From Nonomuraea turcica (GTDB lineage: Bacteria; Actinomycetota; Actinomycetes; Streptosporangiales; Streptosporangiaceae): DNA of 64,000 nt. Below the pieces are notes generated by a model. That model ran no database searches. It was not told where the DNA came from and saw only the letters and a program-made list of their open reading frames with translations. Both the position numbers and the translations under genes were made by a program. Shown here piece by piece: positions 8,395-15,109 of this stretch. Position 1 is the first letter of the stretch. The number at the start of each line of letters is the position of its first letter. The stretch covers positions 868,001 through 932,000 of the forward strand of contig NZ_JAUZQF010000001.1 in assembly GCF_030718205.1 (NCBI RefSeq). The letters run 5' to 3'.

Positions 8395-10320
8395 GTGCGT
8401 TTCGCTCGTCCTCTTGCGGTCACCATGCTCGTGGCCGCCGCCTTAGCCGTGCCGCAACCTGCCCAGGCGGCCGTGTTCAAGCATCCTGGCGTCCTGGTCA
8501 GCCGTGCTCAGCTCGACTTCGTCAGGGCCAACCTCGGCAACGAGCCGTGGAAGTCCGCCTGGAACGCCCTGCGAAGCCATTCCTTTGCCTCGCTGTCCTA
8601 TACGGCCAAGCCCCGTGCCGTCGTGGAGTGCGGCCCGGTGTCGAATCCCGACTACGGCTGCTCGGACGAACGCAAGGACGCCATGGCGGCCTACACGCAC
8701 GCTCTCCAGTGGTACCTGACCAAGGACTCCCGCTACGCCGTCAAGGCGATCCAGATCATGGACGCCTGGTCGGCCGTGATCACCAAGCACACCGGGGACA
8801 ACGCGCCGCTGCAGACCGGCTGGGCGGGCGCCAACTTCTCCCGCGCCGCCGAGCTGATCAAGCACACCTACACAGGCTGGGCTCAGGCCGGCCGGTTCGC
8901 CGGCAAGCTGCGCACCGTGTACCTCCCGACCGTGATCGCCGGAAGGCCTAACAGCAACGGCAACTGGGAACTGATCATGACGGATGCCGCCATCGGCATC
9001 GCCGTGCACCTCGACGACCGCGTCTCCTTCGACCGGGCGGTCACGACCTGGCGCGGCAGACTGCCCGCCTATATCTACCTCAAGACGGACGGCTCATACC
9101 CCAAGGCACCGCCGAACAGCCAGTACGACACCAAGGCCGAGATCATCGACTACTGGAAGGGGCAGACCACGTTCGTGGACGGGCTGACCCAGGAGACGTG
9201 CCGGGACTTCTGGCACACCGGATGGGGTCTCGCCGCCATCTCCCACGTCGCGGAGACGGCCCGCCACCAGGGCGTGGACCTGTACTCCACTGCCAAGCAC
9301 CGGCTGCGATTCGCGATGGACTTCCACGCTCGCCTGGAGCTGGGCGGGACGGTGCCGTCGTGGCTGTGCGGCGGCAAGGTCACCAAGGGCCTTGGGGACC
9401 ACTTCGAGGTCGGCTTCAACGCGCTGCACCATCGTCTCGGCTACGACGACATGCCCTACGCCAAGCAGTGGGTCGAGCAGAACCGCCCCGCCGGGGTGTC
9501 ACACTTCCTGGGCTGGGAGACCCTCACCCACGCGCAGAACCCGCACGGCGCCGGGATGACTGCATCGGCCACCCCCGACTTCAACGCCGACGGCGTGGGC
9601 GACCTCTTCTCCGCCGCCACCGGAACGCTGACCGTCTGGAACGGCAAGGGCGGCAACCAGTTCGGCCCGGCCACCGCGATCGACTCCAGCTGGACGGCCT
9701 TCTCCCGGCCGATCGCCGGCGACTTCAACGGTGACGGGATCAGCGACCTGGCGGCGGTCAAGAAGGACAGCCACACGCTGCATGTCTGGAACGGCCAGGG
9801 CGCCAACGACTTCACCAGTGCCACCGAGCTTGGGCCCGGCTGGAGCCCGTACGAGGGCTCGTTGATGTCGCTGGGCGACGTCAACGAGGACGGCAGGACC
9901 GACATAGGCGCCGTGCACAGCGAGACCGGGACGCTGACCGTCTGGAACGGCAAGGGCGGCAACCAGTTCGGCCCGGGCGACGCGATCGGCCCTGGCTGGG
10001 GCGCCTTCTCCCGGCCGATCGCCGGCGACTTCAACGGTGACGGCATCGGCGACCTGGCGGCGGTCAAGAAGGACAGCCACACGCTGCATGTCTGGAACGG
10101 CCAGGGCGCCAACGACTTCACCAGTGCCACCGAGCTTGGGCCCGGCTGGAGCCCGTACGAGGGCTCGTTGATGTCGCTGGGCGACGTCAACGAGGACGGC
10201 AGGACCGACATAGGCGCCGTGCACAGCGAGACCGGAGCGCTGACCGTCTGGAACGGCAAGGGCGGCAACCAGTTCGGCCCGGGCACCGCGATCAGTCCCG
10301 GCTGGGCACCGTACTTCTGA
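8395..10320 (+). CDS. Secreted alginate-lyase-family protein with C-terminal FG-GAP/VCBS repeats
   Basis: A 641-residue exported protein. GGAAGGAAG precedes GTG 8395. The signal peptide MRFARPLAVTMLVAAALAVP ends at AQA. Residues about 30-385 match alginate_lyase-fold polysaccharide lyases (FKHPGVLVSRAQLDFVR; NGNWELIMTDAAIGIAVHLD; PAYIYLKTDGSYP; CRDFWHTGWGLAAISHVAET). The C-terminal about 245 residues are FG-GAP/VCBS repeats with calcium-loop motifs (DFNADGVGDL, DFNGDGISDL, DVNEDGRTDI), expected to form a propeller-like lobe. Likely role: extracellular cleavage of an acidic polysaccharide; the substrate is unproven. The repeats are almost identical at DNA level (see 9631-10318). Confidence 0.82.
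   Translation: MRFARPLAVTMLVAAALAVPQPAQAAVFKHPGVLVSRAQLDFVRANLGNEPWKSAWNALRSHSFASLSYTAKPRAVVECGPVSNPDYGCSDERKDAMAAYTHALQWYLTKDSRYAVKAIQIMDAWSAVITKHTGDNAPLQTGWAGANFSRAAELIKHTYTGWAQAGRFAGKLRTVYLPTVIAGRPNSNGNWELIMTDAAIGIAVHLDDRVSFDRAVTTWRGRLPAYIYLKTDGSYPKAPPNSQYDTKAEIIDYWKGQTTFVDGLTQETCRDFWHTGWGLAAISHVAETARHQGVDLYSTAKHRLRFAMDFHARLELGGTVPSWLCGGKVTKGLGDHFEVGFNALHHRLGYDDMPYAKQWVEQNRPAGVSHFLGWETLTHAQNPHGAGMTASATPDFNADGVGDLFSAATGTLTVWNGKGGNQFGPATAIDSSWTAFSRPIAGDFNGDGISDLAAVKKDSHTLHVWNGQGANDFTSATELGPGWSPYEGSLMSLGDVNEDGRTDIGAVHSETGTLTVWNGKGGNQFGPGDAIGPGWGAFSRPIAGDFNGDGIGDLAAVKKDSHTLHVWNGQGANDFTSATELGPGWSPYEGSLMSLGDVNEDGRTDIGAVHSETGALTVWNGKGGNQFGPGTAISPGWAPYF
9631..10318 (+). repeat. 306-bp in-frame tandem repeat in the lyase gene
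   Basis: The marker ACCGTCTGGAACGGCAAGGG begins at 9631, 9937 and 10243, giving two full 306-bp (102-residue) units and a partial third. The stretch from about 9711 to 9955 is almost base-for-base the same as about 10017 to 10260, so the duplication is recent or homogenised. Confidence 0.9.
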
Positions 10321-10858
10321 GAGATTCCGGCCCGGATGAGGGCTGTATGCCCGCGAACTCTAGGCCGACGGCGCCGGTGGGATCGGCTCTCTCGAGGTGG
10401 CCGGATGTCGAAAGCCCAGGTAGACCGATGGATTCGGCACCTGGGCTTCCCTCTTGCGGGGCCGGGCCACCGCTCGCTGGCGCTAGCTGGTTTTCCGCAC
10501 GTGAGGTTGTTTGAAGATCGCCGGGTTGCTGTGGTGATCGTCGTCGCGGTATGACGTGGCTGGTGAGACCGCGTGCGCAGTGGGGGCCAGGCCGGTGTCG
10601 AGAAGATGCTGGGAGCGTCACCGGTGGTGGCTGGGTTCTGCTCGCGGTTGCGGATCCGGGAGCTGGTGGATGTGGCCTGGAACAGGCGGCCATCGAGTTC
10701 GGCGGCGCGTCGGTACGGCTCATCCAGACCCCATGGAACACCGATGGAGCGCTGCCCCTCGATTGGACCGAAGCGCCAGTCGCCAGGAGCCGTCCGGGCC
10801 GTGACCCGTCCGGATCGTGAGCCAACAATTGTCGGATGGGTCCGGCAGGATGGCCGCC
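10321..10858. pseudogene. Intergenic stretch with a transposase N-terminal remnant
   Basis: Around 10600-10700 on the plus strand a frame reads VEKMLGASPVVAGFCSRLRI then RELVDVAWNRRP, resembling the N-terminal region of IS1634/IS4-type transposases, which pair a conserved Leu-Gly-x-x-Pro start with a helical LxxRLxIxELVD segment. The similarity stops soon after and no terminal inverted repeats were found. The rest of the 538 bp shows nothing recognisable. Confidence 0.35.
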
Positions 10859-11308
10859 ATGGTTTCTTATCAGCTGGTCATTGACTGTGCGGCACCCGAG
10901 CGGATGGCCCGGTTCTGGGCGGGCGCGCTGCGGTACACGGTGGAGCCGCCGCCGGGTGGATTCGACACGTGGCGGGATTACTGGCGCAGTCTCGGAGTGC
11001 CGGAGGACGAGCTGGGCGAGGGGGACGGCAGCGACAGCATCGTCGATCCTGAGGGGTACGCGCCGAGGATCTGGTTTCAGCAGGTGCCTGAGGGCAAGGT
11101 GGTCAAGAACCGGTTCCACCTGGATGTGAAGGTGGGCGGCAAGCGGGAGGACGTACCGCTGGAGACCCGGAAAGCGCGGGTGGATGCCGAGGTGGAGCGG
11201 CTTGTCCAGGCGGGGGCGTCCGTGGTGCGGGTGCTGTCGCAGCCCGGGGTTGATCACTATGCGGTGGCGATGGTGGATCCCGAGGGGAACGAGTTCGACG
11301 TGGTCTAG
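10859..11308 (+). CDS. VOC-superfamily (glyoxalase-like) protein
   Basis: A 149-residue protein beginning MVSYQLVIDCAAPERMARFW, typical of the VOC/glyoxalase-like 2 family, with APRIWFQQVPEGKVVKNRFH in the middle and DHYAVAMVDPEGNEFDVV at the end. The beta-alpha-beta-beta-beta modules bind a metal or small ligand; members include isomerases, dioxygenases and resistance proteins, and no substrate can be read here. ATG 10859 is chosen because GGCAGGA sits about 8 bp upstream; ATG 10850 is the alternative. Confidence 0.78.
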   Translation: MVSYQLVIDCAAPERMARFWAGALRYTVEPPPGGFDTWRDYWRSLGVPEDELGEGDGSDSIVDPEGYAPRIWFQQVPEGKVVKNRFHLDVKVGGKREDVPLETRKARVDAEVERLVQAGASVVRVLSQPGVDHYAVAMVDPEGNEFDVV

Positions 11309-11792
11309 CGCCGTTTTTCGCACGTCATCACGGCTATCCCGCGTCTCCGCATCCCCCGCCGCACTTCGGCTTAGGTCCTTTTGAAAAGGAAGCTTGGGCG
11401 GTGAGAAGGACGGGGTGTGGACGCGGTACCACGGACGAAGCGGCACGTGCGGAAAACGGGGATTCGGTCGGCGAGGTGTTGCCGTAGACCGGGGGCCGCG
11501 GTGCCCGCGAGGTCACCGCAGGTCAGGATGTTCCCACAGAACTTGATCTCACCTTGATAGGGCCCAGAACAGCGAAATCCATGTTTCTCCCCGCATGAAC
11601 GCTGTGAGGTACCACGGTTTGGTGATCAGCCTCCACCTCGGTCGAGCAAACACCAAAGGTGCGGCTCCCTTAGAGTGATCTGATCATCCAGCAGCGTGCC
11701 AAGAGGGTCTGTCTGACAAACGATCAGCTGCCCGGTTCGCCTGGTAGGAGCCTCCCCGGGTTGGCAGAAGCGAGGGCGATAACATCACGATC
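11309..11792. other. Intergenic region, nothing recognised
   Basis: About 480 bp between the VOC gene and a GNAT gene. Short frames exist on both strands but none has a credible start, length or motif. No clear hairpin terminator or IS end was identified. Confidence 0.5.
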
Positions 11793-12320
11793 ATGACGGA
11801 TTGGGAGCTTCGGCCGGCGTTGATGGCGGACGTCGAGGGGGTGGCCGAGTTGCGGGCCGTGGTGATGAGGCCGGATCTCGAGCGGCTCGGGAGGTACGAC
11901 GAGCAGCGTGTGCGGCAGCGGCTCCGGGACGGGTTCACGCCGGCGCACACGTGGATGATCGAGGTGGATGGCGCCCCGGCCGGCTGTGTGGCGCTGCGGC
12001 CGACGAAAACCGCCTACTGGCTGGAGCACTTCTACCTGGACCCGGATTCGCAGGGCAGAGGCATCGGTTCTGCCGTGCTGAGCAGGTTGTTGGAACGGTG
12101 TGATCGCGAAGACGCCGTGGTTCGGCTGAACGTGCTGCAGGGCAGTTCGGCTCGCCGGTTGTACGAGCGGCACGGGTTCACGGTCGAGAGCGAGGACGCG
12201 GTGGACGTCTTCATGGTGCGCCGCCCCTCTTCGCCTGGCGATCGGGATCACTCGGTAGGGACCAGGCCGGGCGAGTCGTCCTTGTCACCATCGCCCGCCC
12301 GCTCCGGCTTGCACCCTTAG
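11793..12320 (+). CDS. GNAT-family N-acetyltransferase
   Basis: A 175-residue protein with GNAT order: ELRPALMADVEGVAELRAVV at the N-terminus, APAGCVALRPTKTAYWLEHF as the beta4 region, then FYLDPDSQGRGIGSAVLSRL containing the acetyl-CoA Q-x-x-G-x-G/A motif (QGRGIG), and SARRLYERHGFTVESED near the end. It transfers an acetyl group to an amine of an unknown small molecule or protein. The last about 25 residues are Ser/Pro-rich and unlike the family. The ribosome site is weak. It stands alone. Confidence 0.82.
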   Translation: MTDWELRPALMADVEGVAELRAVVMRPDLERLGRYDEQRVRQRLRDGFTPAHTWMIEVDGAPAGCVALRPTKTAYWLEHFYLDPDSQGRGIGSAVLSRLLERCDREDAVVRLNVLQGSSARRLYERHGFTVESEDAVDVFMVRRPSSPGDRDHSVGTRPGESSLSPSPARSGLHP

Positions 12321-12451
12321 CTCCGTTCCGGACCGTGACAGGTCCGGCTTCCGCAAGTTCGAAACCGGGTGTGGCTGTGCCGGTGCCCAGGCTCAGAAGT
12401 GGGGATAAATGCATCGACGTGGTGGACGCTCGGCGGTTACCGTCTGGGGCC

Positions 12452-12814
12452 ATGCGGCTGAATCATCTGGCTCTCGCCGTACGCGACATCGAGCGTTCCC
12501 GCAGGTTCTACGAGACCTACTTCGGCTTCGATGCGGGCCCGGCGAGCAGGTATGAGGACGGAACCTTGATCATCCGGGATGGGGAGGGGTTCGACCTCGC
12601 CCTCCACCCTGACCCCGATCCCCGCAAGCTGCCTGACTTCGCGCACTTCGGGTTCACGACGCCCGATGTCGCCGGGCGCCTGGCTCTCCTTGAGCGTGAT
12701 GGTGTTCCGATCGTGGAGCGGTGGTCGGAGCCGGGGCTTGAGAGTTTCAAGTGCCTCGACCCGGATGGATACGTGGTGGAGGTCTACTGGGAGGAGCCGG
12801 TCTCCGAGGGCTGA
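12452..12814 (+). CDS. VOC-family (glyoxalase/bleomycin-resistance-like) protein
   Basis: A 120-residue protein, MRLNHLALAVRDIERSRRFY, with FAHFGFTTPDVAGRLALLER and the C-terminal CLDPDGYVVEVYWE, the standard VOC fold with His5 and Glu in the usual metal positions. It could be a lyase/isomerase or a drug-binding protein; the sequence does not decide. ATG 12452 gives the canonical N-terminus; the longer frame to 12335 adds non-homologous residues. It is followed 85 bp downstream by a P-loop kinase. Confidence 0.78.
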   Translation: MRLNHLALAVRDIERSRRFYETYFGFDAGPASRYEDGTLIIRDGEGFDLALHPDPDPRKLPDFAHFGFTTPDVAGRLALLERDGVPIVERWSEPGLESFKCLDPDGYVVEVYWEEPVSEG

Positions 12815-12899
12815 CCGGGCGATTGGTGGCCGCTCACCCGTGTCGGGTGTGCCCGTGCCTGCGGGGGTTGATCGCGAGTGTGGCGATAAGGTCGCAGCC

Positions 12900-13433
12900 G
12901 TGAGCCATGTTGCTGATGGGGTTGAAGACGGACAATTTTCAAAGGGTCCGTCGGCGCGGTCCGTCGTGATGATGTGTGGGATCGCTGGGTCAGGCAAGTC
13001 GACTTACGCTCAGGCGCTGGAACGGCGCGGCTACGTCCGGCTGTCGATTGATGAAGTGATCTGGACGCAGTTCGGTCGAGATGCGGCGGAGTTCGAACCG
13101 GCTGAATATGAGCGCCACAAGACCGCTGTTGAGAAAATCTTGAGGAATCAGCTCGTGGAGCTCATGGAAGCCGGACGACCGGTGGTCTTGGACTACAGCT
13201 TTTGGAGCCGGTCGACTCGTGACCGCTACAAAGCCCTTATCGAGAGCCATGGATGTCAGTGGGAGCTCATCTATCTCAAGGCGAGCCCGGAAACGCTGCG
13301 CCAGCGGCTCGCCGCGCGCAACAAGCTGCACGGGGCCAACTCGGTGACCGTGTCCGAGGATCTCCTCAACAAGTATCTTGCTGGATTCGAGGAGCCCGTT
13401 GACGAGGGAGAGCTCACCATTCTGCAGGACTGA
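12900..13433 (+). CDS. P-loop kinase-like ATPase (AAA_33 type)
   Basis: About 177 residues. The Walker A motif GIAGSGKS lies at 27-34, followed by TYAQALERRGYVRLSIDEV, where the Asp fits a kinase base or metal ligand. VVLDYSFWSRSTRDRYKALI and WELIYLKASPETLRQRLAAR are typical of AAA_33/zeta-toxin-like small kinases, including antibiotic and nucleoside kinases. The substrate is unknown. GTG 12900 with AAGG upstream is the chosen start; ATG 12969 would leave almost no residues before the P-loop. Confidence 0.7.
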   Translation: MSHVADGVEDGQFSKGPSARSVVMMCGIAGSGKSTYAQALERRGYVRLSIDEVIWTQFGRDAAEFEPAEYERHKTAVEKILRNQLVELMEAGRPVVLDYSFWSRSTRDRYKALIESHGCQWELIYLKASPETLRQRLAARNKLHGANSVTVSEDLLNKYLAGFEEPVDEGELTILQD

Positions 13434-13623
13434 GATGACATTACGGGTTCCGTTCCCGGAATCGATCCGCCTCCATGGTGAAGGCCGAGGTCAATGCCGA
13501 TCCGGGCCCCACCACGCGTGGCGGGGCCAACGACGAGGGTGCCCGGTGGTTGGTTCATGCGAGTGCCGTCATGGCTGGGATCGTTATGATCGCGTCTGCC
13601 GCATTTTCGCCGAGGAGACGAAC

Positions 13624-14079
13624 ATGCCCATCAGCAAGGCGATCCGCGACAAGGCGCTCTGCTACATCGTCCGGGACGGGCGCCTCCTGGTCTTCCGGCA
13701 CGTGGACTACGGCTTCGAGGAGGTCGGCATCCAGGTGCCCGCCGGCACCGTCAAGCCCGGGGAGGAGCCTGAGCAAGCCGCGCTCCGGGAGGCGCGGGAG
13801 GAGACGGGGCTGCGTGACTTCACCGTGGTCAGGAAGCTCGGCACGTACGAGTACGACATCACGCCGTACCGTCCCGAGATCCACCGCTGCCACGTCTTCC
13901 AGCTGGCCCTCCACCAGGAAACCCCCGACCGCTGGGCCAGCCAGGAAGAGAACGACGGACTGGGGGAGCCGATCCGGTTCGAGTGCTTCTGGATCCCGCT
14001 CGAGCACGGCCACGTGCTGCAATCAGGTCAAGGGACGCTTCTCTCCCGCCTCTTCGATCATGAACCGTCGCATGCGTGA
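13624..14079 (+). CDS. Nudix hydrolase
   Basis: A 151-residue protein with the complete Nudix box at 41-63 (GTVKPGEEPEQAALREAREE then TGL), giving the metal-binding REAREE core. The N-terminus (KALCYIVRDGRLLVFRHVDY) and the tail (EPIRFECFWIPLEHGHVLQ) fit small Nudix enzymes that hydrolyse nucleoside-diphosphate-linked compounds; specificity cannot be read. A good ribosome site (GAGGAGAC) precedes ATG 13624. Confidence 0.88.
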   Translation: MPISKAIRDKALCYIVRDGRLLVFRHVDYGFEEVGIQVPAGTVKPGEEPEQAALREAREETGLRDFTVVRKLGTYEYDITPYRPEIHRCHVFQLALHQETPDRWASQEENDGLGEPIRFECFWIPLEHGHVLQSGQGTLLSRLFDHEPSHA

Positions 14080-14167
14080 GATTCTCCTGCTACCCGGCGG
14101 TGGGCGGACGAGCCGGGACCGGGAAATCCGATTGACGGGGTCGAAGGCCGACGATCATCCTCGACGG

Positions 14168-14716
14168 ATGCATATCGACTTTTCGAGGATCTCCGCCGGC
14201 GACGGAGAAGTGCTTGCCGACTTCCTGGCCGGTGAGGAGTGGCCGTACCACGCGGGCAGGCAGGACCGCGAGACCGTGCTGCGGTTCGCCGCCGAGGGCC
14301 GCTACGACGATGGCGAGACGCGCACGTTCTGGGTGCTCGCGGACGGCGAGCGGGCGGGGCTGGTCAAGCTGCAGGACCTCGCCGACGACACCCCCATGTT
14401 CGACCTACGGGTACGCCAAGCGTGGCGCGGACGCGGCGTCGGCGCGGCGGCGGTGGCCTGGCTGACCGGCTACCTGTTCACCGAGCTGCCCGACGTGCTG
14501 CGGATCGAGGGCACGACTCGTCAGGACAATCACGCGATGCGGGCGGTCTTCCGTAAGAGCGGGTACGCGAAGGAGGCGCACTATCGGGAGGCCTGGCCGG
14601 CCCCGGACGGCACGCGGCACGACGCGGTGGGCTATGCGATCCTGCGTCGTGACTGGCTGTCCGGGACCGTCACCCCGCCCGACTGGGACGATGAGCCCAA
14701 GGTTCCTCTCGCCTGA
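14168..14716 (+). CDS. GNAT-family N-acetyltransferase (RimJ/RimL-like)
   Basis: A 182-residue protein with GDGEVLADFLAGEEWPYHAG, TFWVLADGERAGLVKLQDLA, and the acetyl-CoA-binding stretch FDLRVRQAWRGRGVGAAAVA followed by TRQDNHAMRAVFRKSGYAKE. The R-G-R-G-V-G motif A and Asn-x-x-M/A-x-x-x-x-x-x-x-G-F/Y tail are diagnostic. The acceptor is unknown. ATG 14168 gives the family's normal N-terminus. It lies 88 bp after the Nudix gene and may be co-transcribed with it. Confidence 0.82.
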   Translation: MHIDFSRISAGDGEVLADFLAGEEWPYHAGRQDRETVLRFAAEGRYDDGETRTFWVLADGERAGLVKLQDLADDTPMFDLRVRQAWRGRGVGAAAVAWLTGYLFTELPDVLRIEGTTRQDNHAMRAVFRKSGYAKEAHYREAWPAPDGTRHDAVGYAILRRDWLSGTVTPPDWDDEPKVPLA

Positions 14717-14727
14717 GGCCCTGGTCG

Positions 14728-14808
14728 CACATGTCATGTGTGGCCATCTCCTCGAACGCGCACCGGCAGATCACCCGCAGGGCGTCGGTCGCGTAGCCGG
14801 CGCCCAAG
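14728..14808 (-). pseudogene. GNAT acetyltransferase fragment
   Basis: Read on the minus strand, this gap encodes GAGYATDALRVICRCAFEEM, the acetyl-CoA-binding helix of a RimJ/RimL-type GNAT (usually GxGYATEALRALLxYAFEE). It has no start or C-terminus and lies between two genes. A relic of a deleted acetyltransferase gene. Confidence 0.4.
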
Positions 14809-14811
14809 CAT

Positions 14812-15069
14812 CTAGGAGTTCTCTACTCTCGCGCGCACGGACGCGCTGTCGGGCTCCAGGCCCGGGATACGCGCCGCGATGAGGTCGTCGATGTGCATGA
14901 AGGCGATCAGGTTGCTCACCGCGTGGGCCGGGTCGGCCATGATCTGGTGGATTTCGGCCTGCTTCTGGGCATCTGTCGCCTTCGGTCCGATGTGCCAGAC
15001 GCCGTTCCGCGTGATCGCATCGATGGCCATGTCCCGGAGGGCCTGCGCGTCGGTGATCGACATGGTCAT
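14812..15069 (-). CDS. Small hypothetical protein
   Basis: An 85-residue mostly helical protein (MTMSITDAQALRDMAIDAIT; DAQKQAEIHQIMADPAHAVS; LIAFMHIDDLIAARIPGL). No family is recognised and no signal peptide or membrane segment is present. ATG 15063 is an equally good start. It lies 40 bp beyond the 3' end of the LuxR-type regulator on the same strand and could be read from the same transcript. Confidence 0.45.
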   Translation of the reverse strand: MTMSITDAQALRDMAIDAITRNGVWHIGPKATDAQKQAEIHQIMADPAHAVSNLIAFMHIDDLIAARIPGLEPDSASVRARVENS

Positions 15070-15109
15070 CGTGATCTCGACGCTGACGTCCTGCCGTGTG
15101 ACGGCCAGC

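Noticed and set aside
10292..11446. 384-residue minus-strand frame covering the VOC gene
   Set aside because: The plus-strand VOC protein has clear family motifs; the reverse frame has none.
11640..11760. Possible insertion-sequence end in the gap before the GNAT gene
   Set aside because: No matching inverted repeat, target duplication or transposase frame could be found.
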